Both the position numbers and the translations under genes were made by a program. From Oscillospiraceae bacterium (GTDB taxonomy: Bacteria > Bacillota > Clostridia > Oscillospirales > CAG-272), in NCBI GenBank assembly GCA_015064685.1, contig SVRT01000015.1, positions 1-52,690 on the forward strand: a stretch of 52,690 nucleotides of DNA. Reading direction: 5' to 3'. Within the stretch, counting starts at the first letter, position 1, and every line of letters begins with the position of its first letter. The notes below the pieces were generated by a model. That model saw nothing but the letters and a program-made list of their open reading frames with translations. It did not search any database and had not been told where the DNA came from. This document shows positions 1-7,247 of the stretch, in pieces.

Positions 1-72
1 AAAGGTAAGGGATATCGAGAGGTTCATGACATTGGAGGTATTGGATCGTACAGAGGCAAAATTGTGGTATAA
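1..72 (+). CDS. Possible C-terminal tail of an unidentified gene (partial)
   Basis: Frame 1 is open from the first base to a TAA at 70-72 and encodes 23 residues ending in GSYRGKIVV. A strong hairpin with a T-run follows about 50 nt later, as expected at the end of a transcription unit. The piece is too short to assign to a family. It could be chance, and the overlapping 77-codon frame starting at 26 looks less gene-like. Confidence 0.3.
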   Translation, partial: KGKGYREVHDIGGIGSYRGKIVV

Positions 73-120
73 CCGTAGGTCTTGCAATTTAACGAATACC
101 AATCTTTTAACGATAGGAAG

Positions 121-152
121 GCACTACCCCTTGACGGGGAGTAGTGCTTTTC
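121..152 (+). terminator. Rho-independent terminator
   Basis: The arms GCACTACCCC (121-130) and GGGGAGTAGTGC (136-147) form a hairpin with a two-base bulge, followed by TTTT. It probably ends the unit entering from the left edge. Confidence 0.65.
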
Positions 153-216
153 TGCATTTTAGGGAATCCGAGGCACAAGATATAGGCACCGCATATACCG
201 AAATGCACCACCAAAG

Positions 217-243
217 TAAAAAAGCCCTTGCAAATCAAGGACT
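217..243 (-). terminator. Second, weaker terminator downstream of tRNA-Leu
   Basis: On the minus strand GTCCTTG and CAAGGGC pair (one G-U) around a 5-nt loop and are followed by six T residues. It would back up the stronger hairpin at 268-305. Confidence 0.45.
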
Positions 244-267
244 TTCGGCTAATTTTTAACGATAAAA

Positions 268-305
268 AGAAAACAGTAGGTCGATACGACTGTATCAATC
301 TACTG
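268..305 (-). terminator. Terminator of tRNA-Leu
   Basis: Minus strand AACAGTAG pairs with CTACTGTT. An inner TGATAC/GTATCG helix extends the stem, and TTCTTTTT follows. It begins about 10 nt after the tRNA 3' end. Confidence 0.75.
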
Positions 306-314
306 TTCCTTATT

Positions 315-399
315 TGGTGCGGGTAACAGGACTTGAACCTGCACATCGGAAGATACCAGATCCTAAATCTGGCGCGTCTGCCAATTCCGCCATACCCGC
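315..399 (-). tRNA. tRNA-Leu, anticodon UAG
   Basis: On the minus strand the acceptor arms GCGGGTA and TACCCGC pair, followed by discriminator A and an encoded CCA (315-317). The anticodon stem CCAGA/TCTGG encloses loop TTTAGGA, giving anticodon UAG, which reads CUA. The extra arm between the anticodon and T stems is longer than in class I tRNAs, as expected for leucine. The T-arm GGTTCAAGTCC is canonical. Confidence 0.95.
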
Positions 400-485
400 G
401 AGATAGTGGGCCGTCACGCCCCATTTTTTATTGCTTGTTTATTCTATCACATAACAGTTAATTTGTCAAGGCTAAAAAGGAAAAT

Positions 486-512
486 TAAGGGAGCTTTTTC
501 AAGCTCCCTTTT
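486..512 (-). terminator. Terminator after the sugar isomerase
   Basis: AAGGGAGCTT and AAGCTCCCTT form a 10-bp perfect stem with a TTTC loop on the plus strand. A-runs and T-runs flank both sides, so it can stop transcription in either direction. It lies 17 nt past the isomerase stop codon. Confidence 0.75.
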
Positions 513-528
513 CGTCTTGTCTCTTAAG

Positions 529-1326
529 TTAATCCAACAAGTTTGCCTTGATATAGTCCGCGCTCTTCTTGACCGCATCGTAAGAGCCGACGTCAACCGC
601 TCTGTCGTCCTCGACAACGATATACTTGACACCGCACTTCTCTGCGAGCGGAATTATGCTCTTAAAATTGAGATTTCCTGAGCCTATCTCCGTAATATAC
701 GGAACCGCTATCGTCTGCTCTCCTATACGAATATCCCTGCAAGCCTCCATATCCTTGATATGAAGTATTTCAACTCTGCCTGCAAGCAGCTCTATCATCT
801 CGCGGATGTCCTTGCCGCCGTGCTGGAGCCAATAGGTATCAAGGACGAAGGAGACGTTCTTCTTATCAAACTTCTCTACAAGGTGGTCAAACAGTGTTCT
901 GCCGTCCTCGAGCTTCTTGAACTCAAAGGAATGGTTATGGTACGTGAGCTTCATTCCGTACTCCGCATACTTTGCCGCGCACGCGTTGAATTCATCAATA
1001 AAGGCATTGAGCGCGTCAAGGCTGTGTCTTGCATCCCCGGGCATACCTCCGATACCCACGTTCGTGGTGCCGAGAGCCTTATGGTAAGCCACGGTTCCCT
1101 CTACATCGTTTCTTATTCTGTTCCAATCATAATGTGTACCGCAGATCTCGATTCCTGCCTCGTGCGCGTATTGCGCGTACTTCTCGGGCGAGATAAAATC
1201 ATAGGTTCCTGCGGTCTGTCCGTAGGTATATCCCATTTCTGCAAGCTTGAGGAATGCCTCCTTAACGCTCGCCTCATCTGCCATATGGTCGCGAACCGAA
1301 TAAAGCTGAAGTCCAAACTGTTTCAT
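529..1326 (-). CDS. Sugar phosphate isomerase/epimerase, TIM-barrel family
   Basis: 265 residues, a typical length for the xylose-isomerase-like TIM-barrel family (AP endonuclease 2 fold), which interconverts keto and aldo sugars or epimerizes sugar phosphates in the cytoplasm with a divalent metal. Visible landmarks are the first strand FGLQLYSVR, YHNHSFEF at 129-136, LDTYW at 162-166, LHIKD at 188-192 and EIGSGNLN at 213-220, which carry the usual His, Glu and Asp metal ligands. The ATG at 1326 has GGAGA about 10 nt upstream. It is monocistronic, between a sigma-A-like promoter at 1374-1402 and a terminator at 486-512. The substrate cannot be read from the sequence. A second, unrelated-looking member of the same fold is at 8510-9376. 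The fold is clear; the reaction is not. Confidence 0.85.
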   Translation of the reverse strand: MKQFGLQLYSVRDHMADEASVKEAFLKLAEMGYTYGQTAGTYDFISPEKYAQYAHEAGIEICGTHYDWNRIRNDVEGTVAYHKALGTTNVGIGGMPGDARHSLDALNAFIDEFNACAAKYAEYGMKLTYHNHSFEFKKLEDGRTLFDHLVEKFDKKNVSFVLDTYWLQHGGKDIREMIELLAGRVEILHIKDMEACRDIRIGEQTIAVPYITEIGSGNLNFKSIIPLAEKCGVKYIVVEDDRAVDVGSYDAVKKSADYIKANLLD

Positions 1327-1373
1327 AATTATTCTCCGTTATCTTATTATTTAGCGGATATCCCACTGTATTT

Positions 1374-1402
1374 ATTATAAAACACTCAAAGCTTCTCTTC
1401 AA
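1374..1402 (-). promoter_or_regulatory. Sigma-A-type promoter of the sugar isomerase
   Basis: Minus-strand TTGAAG (1402-1397) and TATAAT (1379-1374) are separated by 17 bp. They lie about 50 bp upstream of the isomerase start, divergent from the spoIIGA promoter. Confidence 0.65.
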
Positions 1403-1438
1403 GACAAATATTGCTCTTTTCAGGCATAATATTGTCCT

Positions 1439-1447
1439 TTTGTCGCC
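1439..1447 (+). promoter_or_regulatory. Possible Spo0A box upstream of spoIIGA
   Basis: TTTGTCGCC matches seven of nine positions of the known 0A box TTTGTCGAA. It lies about 37 bp upstream of the -35 hexamer of the spoIIGA promoter, in the region where Spo0A binds at spoIIG of Bacillus. A single imperfect match is weak evidence. Confidence 0.35.
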
Positions 1448-1483
1448 CGTAGGCTGTATATTTATTTTTTAAGACGCCATGCT

Positions 1484-1516
1484 TTGACATTTTTCGCGTC
1501 TGCCGTGTTGTATAAT
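1484..1516 (+). promoter_or_regulatory. spoIIG-type promoter with wide spacer
   Basis: Perfect TTGACA (1484-1489) and perfect TATAAT (1511-1516) are separated by 21 bp instead of 17. The Bacillus subtilis spoIIG promoter is known for a 22-bp spacer and needs Spo0A to fire. The same unusual geometry in front of spoIIGA suggests conserved Spo0A control. Confidence 0.6.
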
Positions 1517-1545
1517 ATGCTTGTAATCTCAATGCGGAGGGATAT

Positions 1546-2421
1546 ATGGCGCGCGACGTATACGTTGACATCTTATTTCTGGTCAATTTCAGTATGGACT
1601 ATCTCTGCACTTACATCTGCGCCAAGGTACTTCACAGAAAAATGAAGCTTTGGCGCGCGGTCTTGGCGGCGGCGATCGGTGGGGTGTACTCCGTGGTCTC
1701 TCTGCTTCTTGATCTCCCTTCTCCGATAAGCCTTTTATTCGATTGCGCGATATGCCTTATAATGTGCGCGACAGTCTTTTTTGAAAAGGGGCGCAGCGTC
1801 GGCTCTCTCTTTATCTCAACCTTTTTATACATAGGCATTTCAATGATGACGGGAGGATGTATGACCGCGATATTCAATCTTTTAAACAGGCTGGACCTTC
1901 CTCTTGACGCTGTCGAGGCGGACGGCTTTTCAACCTATCTTTTTGCTATTCTTGCGGCGATCGCGGGTATAATTTCATTAAAGAGCGGACAGGTCATCTC
2001 CAAAAAAGGAGCGATCCACGAGTGCGCTCTACACGTCAGATTTTGCGGTCAAGATTTTGAGTTTTCGGGCTTTGCGGACAGCGGAAACCTTGTAAGAGAC
2101 CCAATAAGCGGCAGGGCGGTCATATTCATTGACCGAAAGGTAATTGAGGAAAAGCTATCGCTCGACTTTTTGGATAGCTTCGCCGCGGGTAATATGCCTG
2201 CCGACTCTCCCTGCAAGAGTCTGCGCCTTATCTGTCTTAACACCGCATCGGGCTCGTCGGTCGCGGTTGCAGCTCTTCCCGAGAGCGTGAGGATAGAATA
2301 CGTTGACGCGAGGAAAAAGAGCCGCTCCTTTGAGCTTGACGCGCTGATCTCTCCCACCGATATAGGCAAGAGCGCGCAAGGCTACAATGCGGTGATCCCT
2401 GCGGAAATAATCAAGGAATAA
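1546..2421 (+). CDS. spoIIGA: Sporulation sigma-E factor-processing peptidase SpoIIGA
   Basis: 291 residues. SpoIIGA is a membrane-embedded aspartic protease that sits in the sporulation septum and, on a signal from the forespore, removes the pro-sequence of sigma-E. The N-terminal half (about residues 8-145) is hydrophobic and contains five or six membrane segments. The C-terminal half is soluble and carries the catalytic motif DSGN at 178-181, within [11 protein letters not shown], the signature of the family. The conserved end [13 protein letters not shown] is also present. The start ATG follows GGAGGG by 5 nt. The gene is followed after 10 nt by its substrate gene sigE, the usual order. 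The promoter upstream resembles the Spo0A-activated spoIIG promoter. Confidence 0.93.
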   Translation: MARDVYVDILFLVNFSMDYLCTYICAKVLHRKMKLWRAVLAAAIGGVYSVVSLLLDLPSPISLLFDCAICLIMCATVFFEKGRSVGSLFISTFLYIGISMMTGGCMTAIFNLLNRLDLPLDAVEADGFSTYLFAILAAIAGIISLKSGQVISKKGAIHECALHVRFCGQDFEFSGFADSGNLVRDPISGRAVIFIDRKVIEEKLSLDFLDSFAAGNMPADSPCKSLRLICLNTASGSSVAVAALPESVRIEYVDARKKSRSFELDALISPTDIGKSAQGYNAVIPAEIIKE

Positions 2422-2431
2422 AGGAGTTTTT

Positions 2432-3139
2432 ATGTCAAAATCAAGACTTTTTGCACGAATAAAGGAATCTATTTTGCGCCTTTTCGGCTTGAGGATGGGC
2501 AGCTTTTACATAAACGGTCCCGATCTGCTCCCTCCTCCGCTCTCCAAAGAGGAAGAGGGGGAGCTTGTTCTCCGTCTGCCCGACACCGATGCGAGGAATC
2601 GACTTATCGAGCATAATCTCAGGCTCGTCGTCTACATTGCCAAGCGATTTGAAAACACCGGGATCAACATTGAGGACCTTATTTCGATCGGCACGATCGG
2701 GCTTATCAAGGCGATCAACACCTTTTGCTCCGACAAAAACATCAAGCTCGCGACGTACGCATCGAGATGCATTGAAAACGAGATCCTTATGTATATCCGC
2801 AAGACCTCCGGAAAGCACGCGGAGATCTCCATTGACGAGCCCTTGAACGTTGATTGGGACGGGAACGAGCTTCTTCTCTCCGACATTCTCGGAAGCGACG
2901 AGGAGCCCGCCGCCGCTTCACTTATCAAGCAGGAGGAGATCGATACCATTCACGAGGCGATCTCCTCACTCGACGAGCGCGAGCAAAGGATCATTATTCT
3001 CAGATACGGTCTTGACGGCAACGAGGAAATGACTCAAAAGGACGTTGCCGACCTGCTCGGCATCTCTCAGTCCTATATATCCCGTCTTGAAAAAAAGATC
3101 ATCGAAAAGCTTCACGAAATGCTCTCGGGCAAGGTATAA
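2432..3139 (+). CDS. sigE: RNA polymerase sporulation sigma factor sigma-E
   Basis: 235 residues, the usual length. Sigma-E directs early mother-cell gene expression after asymmetric division. The N-terminal 25-30 residues ([19 protein letters not shown]) form a basic amphipathic pro-sequence that SpoIIGA would cleave. Region 2 is clear at [16 protein letters not shown] followed by [14 protein letters not shown], with the core-binding and -10 recognition helices. Region 4 has the helix-turn-helix [20 protein letters not shown] near the C-terminus. An AAGGAG ribosome site overlaps the 10-nt gap after spoIIGA. A terminator follows 5 nt after the stop codon, so the frequent downstream partner sigG is not cotranscribed here and is not in the window. 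Confidence 0.95.
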   Translation: MSKSRLFARIKESILRLFGLRMGSFYINGPDLLPPPLSKEEEGELVLRLPDTDARNRLIEHNLRLVVYIAKRFENTGINIEDLISIGTIGLIKAINTFCSDKNIKLATYASRCIENEILMYIRKTSGKHAEISIDEPLNVDWDGNELLLSDILGSDEEPAAASLIKQEEIDTIHEAISSLDEREQRIIILRYGLDGNEEMTQKDVADLLGISQSYISRLEKKIIEKLHEMLSGKV

Positions 3140-3144
3140 AAATA

Positions 3145-3176
3145 TCCCCATCCGCAAAAGCGGATGGGGAATTTTT
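3145..3176 (+). terminator. Terminator of the spoIIGA-sigE operon
   Basis: TCCCCATCCGC and GCGGATGGGGA form an 11-bp perfect stem with an AAAA loop, followed by ATTTTT. It separates sigE from the convergent gene at 3187. Confidence 0.85.
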
Positions 3177-3186
3177 CAGTTAATTA

Positions 3187-5853
3187 TTACGAAAAGGGTA
3201 CTTCCATATTGGTGACGATAGCTACGGCATTGAGCTTGCGGATAAGAAGCTCGTGCTCCTCTTCGGAGAGTCCCTCACTATTATTCTCATAATAGGTTGT
3301 AAGAGCTGTGCTAAGCGCTGCCTTGTCGTTCTCGGTGGGGTTAACACCGAAGGGGTTATCGTCGTTTCCGTCCTCGTATACGGTTGTGAGAAGCGTCTCA
3401 CTTACAACTGTTGAGCCAACGAGAAGGTCAACGTACTCCTCAGCGGTAGAACCGATTTTTCCTTCGCCATCCTCAGATGCAAAGAGCGAGCTCTCGGTGG
3501 ATTCTGCTCCATCCATAGCAAGCTGAAGCACGGTATTAACTGCATCAGCCTCCTTTGCGTACTCTTCGTCGCCTGAGCTTGATTCAGTTGTGGACTGGAA
3601 GTTCGCCATATTTGTAAAGAGGGTGCTGACACTATCGGATACCATTTCTGCCTTATCAGACTTAGCTCCGTACTGCTCCATCATAGAGGGTGTAGTCATA
3701 GTGCTAAGAAGATCTGCGTTCTCGGGAGTCATGTTTTCCATAAGCTTTTCGGTTGACTCTCTGCGCTCTTCCTTTGTAGTATTCTTGTCATTGATCTTGT
3801 CAACAACCTGTATGGTAGAAGAAACCGCTGCTGTAGTATCCTTATAGGATGAAGTCTCACCGTTTGCGGTAGAGTTGAGCTTATCTGCAAAATTGTTTAC
3901 CTCTTTGCTGCTAAGACCAAGCTCGCCCTTAACACTGTCGCTCTGGAAAATAGCCTTAAGAAGATCGCTCGTAACGTCCTGTCCGAAGATCTCGGTCGCA
4001 CTCATCTGATCAAGGAGATCACCTACACTCTCAAGCATTTCTGCCTTGTCAAGATCCTCTTCTCCGCCAAATATGTCCATTGCGGATGAAAGGATCTGCG
4101 ATATCTTCTCTGTCTCGGCATCGGGATCTTCACAATCACTGTACTTCTTTACGTGTGAGAGAAGATCGTCGAGAGTGATGAGGGAGGACTTCATGCTTTC
4201 TGCAGAATAAAGCGTTGCGGCATCTCCGAAATCATTGTGGCTCTGACCGCTCGTATATGCGGCAGAATTGCTGTAATTGTATGCATTGTAGTTTTTGAGA
4301 ACCTTGCCGTTTACGCTGATAGTTCCATCGGAGTTAACAACGATGCCACCTGTACTTGAAGCGAGATTATCAAATCCGTTTCCGCCTGCCTTAGCATCGC
4401 TTTCTTCGGATGCGATCGCGTAGATCGTGAAGAACTCGGAAACGTCCTCTCCCGTTACATCAGGATTGGATCCAAGGTCTCTGATGATGCTTTCAGCAAT
4501 ATTGTCAAGAGCCGCGCCCTCTGCATCAACACCGTATTTGTCGAGAGACTCGGAAACCTGCTCCTTAACGTATTCAAGCTTCGCATCACCCATCATATAG
4601 AGGCTGTCGTTAAGAGTATCAGCGATCTCATCCATAAGAAGGTCATACTTTTCGTTGGCATCCTTCGGAATTCCGATGGTGGATGCGAGTGCTCTGATAC
4701 TGAGCTGCGTTACAGTATCGGAGAGAACGCTCATTCTCTCATTCTTGTTAGCTACTGAAATAAGCTCGGATATTACGCCATCTTTTCCAAGAGTTTCGAG
4801 CATTACATCGTAATCGTCAGCGGATGCAAGCATATCATGCTTTACAAACACCTCAAGAATTTCGGTAAGCGTTGTCATATCAGCAACGATATTATCCTTA
4901 TTGGAGGTTGAGATTACCTCGAGGATAGTATCGAGTACGGGATTAAGAAGCTCACCTGCATCGATTCTCTCCAAACCAAGGAAGTTCTCTCCTGCTACCC
5001 ACTTTCCTGCAAGCTGCGAAAGGATACCTGCAAGCGTGTGCTTGAGAAGAGGAGAATGATCCAGATTCTCAATGATGCGGTTCAAGGCATCGATCTGATC
5101 CTGTCCAAAATCGGTTGCATCACCGGAAAGCTCCTCTATGTTACCAACCATTGAAAGAATAACTCCGATATCCTCTTTGAGGTATACTCTCTCGCCCTGG
5201 AACTCTGCGGAAGCCAAATAATCGAACAGCCAACCACTGCTAGCGGCGTAAATCGCAAAGATCTGATCTTCCTTTGCCTCATCCATGATATCAGTTATCT
5301 CGTCGTCGGCATTGGAAGCTACTGTTTCAGACTGTCCTATGCCAATCGCAATATTAAGTACTCCGACAACGGGCATAAGAAGAATAACGGAAACAAGAAG
5401 TCCGCAAATGATTCCTACACCGAGACCGCCAAGTCTGTGAGCGGCGGGGCCGGGTCTTCTGTGAGGAGGAACGAATCTTATAACGATCGATACGATAATT
5501 GCTACAATTATCGAGAGAACTGCATAAAGCGCCATAAAAACAAACGGCGCTAAGAGCATTGATGCGTAATAAGAAAGTGCATCACCGATCTCAGATATCG
5601 CAAGGATATCATTGATCTCACCCTCCGAGATAGCGTTTGTCAAGGTCTCCATCAGCGTTGCCATAACGCTTGAGGAAGGATCACAAATTATAATTGTTAC
5701 AACGAAGGCAATAATTGCTGAGGCAACGATAGCGATAAGCGAGCCAATCGTCTTCTTGAGTCCTCTGATGAGACCCTTGAGAAGATTGAACAAAACTATC
5801 AGTGCTGTGATCGCTAAAAGCCCGAGTGAAACGTACTGGAACATTTTAGTCAC
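3187..5853 (-). CDS. Large CvpA-like membrane protein with a long helical domain
   Basis: About 888 residues. Four hydrophobic segments lie near residues 9-29, 37-58, 101-128 and 145-170. The arrangement, with a short basic motif LLKGLIRGLKK after the first segment, resembles the CvpA (colicin V production) membrane family, normally only about 160-200 residues. The remaining roughly 700 residues are acidic, rich in Ser, Asp, Glu and Ala, predicted mostly helical, and probably exposed outside the membrane; no catalytic motif is visible. The start is uncertain: GTG at 5853 is 4 nt after AAAGG, TTG lies at 5856 and ATG at 5844. A promoter TTGATT-17-TATAAT lies at 5910-5938. The CvpA link rests on topology and is tentative; the function is unknown. 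Confidence 0.8.
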   Translation of the reverse strand: MTKMFQYVSLGLLAITALIVLFNLLKGLIRGLKKTIGSLIAIVASAIIAFVVTIIICDPSSSVMATLMETLTNAISEGEINDILAISEIGDALSYYASMLLAPFVFMALYAVLSIIVAIIVSIVIRFVPPHRRPGPAAHRLGGLGVGIICGLLVSVILLMPVVGVLNIAIGIGQSETVASNADDEITDIMDEAKEDQIFAIYAASSGWLFDYLASAEFQGERVYLKEDIGVILSMVGNIEELSGDATDFGQDQIDALNRIIENLDHSPLLKHTLAGILSQLAGKWVAGENFLGLERIDAGELLNPVLDTILEVISTSNKDNIVADMTTLTEILEVFVKHDMLASADDYDVMLETLGKDGVISELISVANKNERMSVLSDTVTQLSIRALASTIGIPKDANEKYDLLMDEIADTLNDSLYMMGDAKLEYVKEQVSESLDKYGVDAEGAALDNIAESIIRDLGSNPDVTGEDVSEFFTIYAIASEESDAKAGGNGFDNLASSTGGIVVNSDGTISVNGKVLKNYNAYNYSNSAAYTSGQSHNDFGDAATLYSAESMKSSLITLDDLLSHVKKYSDCEDPDAETEKISQILSSAMDIFGGEEDLDKAEMLESVGDLLDQMSATEIFGQDVTSDLLKAIFQSDSVKGELGLSSKEVNNFADKLNSTANGETSSYKDTTAAVSSTIQVVDKINDKNTTKEERRESTEKLMENMTPENADLLSTMTTPSMMEQYGAKSDKAEMVSDSVSTLFTNMANFQSTTESSSGDEEYAKEADAVNTVLQLAMDGAESTESSLFASEDGEGKIGSTAEEYVDLLVGSTVVSETLLTTVYEDGNDDNPFGVNPTENDKAALSTALTTYYENNSEGLSEEEHELLIRKLNAVAIVTNMEVPFS

Positions 5854-5909
5854 CAAACCTTTCTATTATTGTTTTTTTGCCCTTATTTCGGGCATATATA
5901 TACGTATAC

Positions 5910-5938
5910 ATTATACATCAAACAAAAATAATAATCAA
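5910..5938 (-). promoter_or_regulatory. Promoter of the CvpA-like gene
   Basis: Minus-strand TTGATT (5938-5933) and TATAAT (5915-5910) are 17 bp apart. A short hairpin (GCCC/GGGC) lies in the untranslated region that follows. Confidence 0.6.
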
Positions 5939-6016
5939 CCATTTATTCCGCTTTTCTACATTTTAACCAAATAATAACTTTGAATTTTATGCATAATTAT
6001 GTATATTTGCGATAAT

Positions 6017-6337
6017 TTATCTGTTTCTTATACTGTATCTCGCATATTCCGAGAAAGCAAGCTCATATTCCGTAAACGCCTTGCTGTGCAGATCGAATTC
6101 GCCCTGCACGAGAGCTATCATCGCGATAAGATAAAGCGTATACATTCTCGAATAGGGCTCCGGGATTGACAGCTCTTCCTCCCCATTTACAAGGCTTTTG
6201 AATTCATCTGCGCTTTTCTTGTGTATCTCGCAGGCTACCCTGCCCTCCACGTCGTTTATCCAAGCGAGCTTTGTGTCGTCGTTTACGCTATTTGTCTTTA
6301 CCGCGTCGACTATTGAAATTATCTTTTCTACCTTCAT
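6017..6337 (-). CDS. Small protein resembling phage head-tail connector (neck) proteins
   Basis: 106 residues. The layout KLAWINDVEGRVACEI, then IPEPYSRMYTLYLIAMIA, then a Glu/Tyr-rich helix ending FSEYARYSIRNR matches what I recall of small neck or head-tail adaptor proteins of Firmicutes siphophages: W-[IL]-N/S-x-[LV]-E/D-G, [IV]PEPY-x-x-[LM]Y, then an amphipathic helix. Those proteins join the portal ring to the tail. Here no portal, capsid or tail gene is nearby, so this would be a domesticated remnant or a look-alike. The ATG has a strong AGGAAAGGAAG upstream. The upstream region holds a weak promoter (CCGACA-17-TACAAT, 6416-6444) and a GCGTCGGG/CCCGACGC hairpin at 6375-6397. The gene is probably real; its function is uncertain. 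Confidence 0.7.
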   Translation of the reverse strand: MKVEKIISIVDAVKTNSVNDDTKLAWINDVEGRVACEIHKKSADEFKSLVNGEEELSIPEPYSRMYTLYLIAMIALVQGEFDLHSKAFTEYELAFSEYARYSIRNR

Positions 6338-6374
6338 TTTTTCTTCCTTTCCTATTATTCTGATAATTCTGTTT

Positions 6375-6397
6375 GCGTCGGGGCACGGACCCGACGC
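6375..6397 (-). other. Hairpin in the leader of the neck-like gene
   Basis: GCGTCGGG and CCCGACGC form an 8-bp perfect stem with a 7-nt loop, between the putative -10 (6416-6421) and the gene start. No T-run follows on the minus strand, so it is not an intrinsic terminator; it may be a leader stabilizer or part of an operator. Confidence 0.4.
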
Positions 6398-6572
6398 GCT
6401 TTTCCCCGTTGCTATATTGTATCATACTTTTTTCGTTTTGTCGGCTCCAAAAAAGCAACTTTTTTTCGCGGCGCGAAACAATATTGAAAATGTGACGGAG
6501 TATGAAACATTGAGTTAATAATTGGGTGATATACTTGATACAGAATAGCAGACTTTTATATAGGAGGACAGC

Positions 6573-7247
6573 ATGTTCAATATAATGATAGTCGAGGACG
6601 ACGTAAATCAGAGAAAGCTGATGCAGACGGTCCTCGAACAGTACGGATACAACGTAATTACAGCCTCGGACGGTATTGAGGGACTTGATCAGCTCGATAA
6701 AAAGCATATAGACCTCATCATCCTTGACATAATGATGCCAAGAATGGACGGATTTGAGTTTACAAGCACGCTCCGTCAGTCAGGCTGCAATATCCCTATC
6801 CTTATGGTAAGCGCGAAGCAATCCCCCGTTGACAAGCGCAAGGGATTTATTATCGGAACAGACGACTATATGACAAAGCCCGTTGACGAGGAGGAAATGG
6901 TGCTTCGAGTTGGCGCTCTGCTCCGCCGCTCCAAGATCGCTAACGAGCGTAAGCTCACAGTGGGCTCTACGACGCTTTACTACGACTCGCTTTCTGTCTC
7001 CACAGACGAAGAGACTCAAGAGCTTCCACAGAAGGAATTTCTCCTTCTCTTCAAGCTCCTCTCCTACCCCAACAAGATTTTCACGCGACGTCAGCTTATG
7101 GACGAAATTTGGGATATGGAAAGCGAAAGCGACGAGAGAACGGTGGACGTTCACGTCAGCCGTCTCCGTGAAAAATACAGAAACAACACCGACTTTGAGA
7201 TCGTTACCGTGCGTGGACTCGGATATAAGGCGGTACACCTAAAATGA
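6573..7247 (+). CDS. OmpR/PhoB-family response regulator, HssR-like
   Basis: 224 residues. The receiver domain (1-120) has the acidic pair D9/D10, phospho-acceptor D52 in LIILDIMMP, and K102-region MTKP. The C-terminal winged helix (about 130-222) ends in ERTVDVHVSRLREK and TVRGLGYKAV. The stretches FIIGTDDYMTKP and LPQKEFLLLFKLLSYPNKIFTR resemble HssR, the haem-stress regulator of Gram-positive bacteria, but the haem exporter genes hrtAB are not nearby, so the signal is unproven. The ATG follows AGGAGGACAGC. The stop overlaps the start of the kinase gene by 4 nt (ATGA), so the two proteins are translationally coupled. It acts as a DNA-binding transcription factor in the cytoplasm. Confidence 0.93.
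   Translation: MFNIMIVEDDVNQRKLMQTVLEQYGYNVITASDGIEGLDQLDKKHIDLIILDIMMPRMDGFEFTSTLRQSGCNIPILMVSAKQSPVDKRKGFIIGTDDYMTKPVDEEEMVLRVGALLRRSKIANERKLTVGSTTLYYDSLSVSTDEETQELPQKEFLLLFKLLSYPNKIFTRRQLMDEIWDMESESDERTVDVHVSRLREKYRNNTDFEIVTVRGLGYKAVHLK

Noticed and set aside
26-259. 77-codon plus-strand frame at the left edge
   Set aside because: It runs across a terminator hairpin and a second hairpin, has an unlikely composition and no homology visible.
6510-6562. Promoter for the first two-component operon (TTGAGT/TATACT or TTGATA/TATATA)
   Set aside because: Spacers are too short (14 bp), or the -10 overlaps the ribosome site, so no promoter is called.
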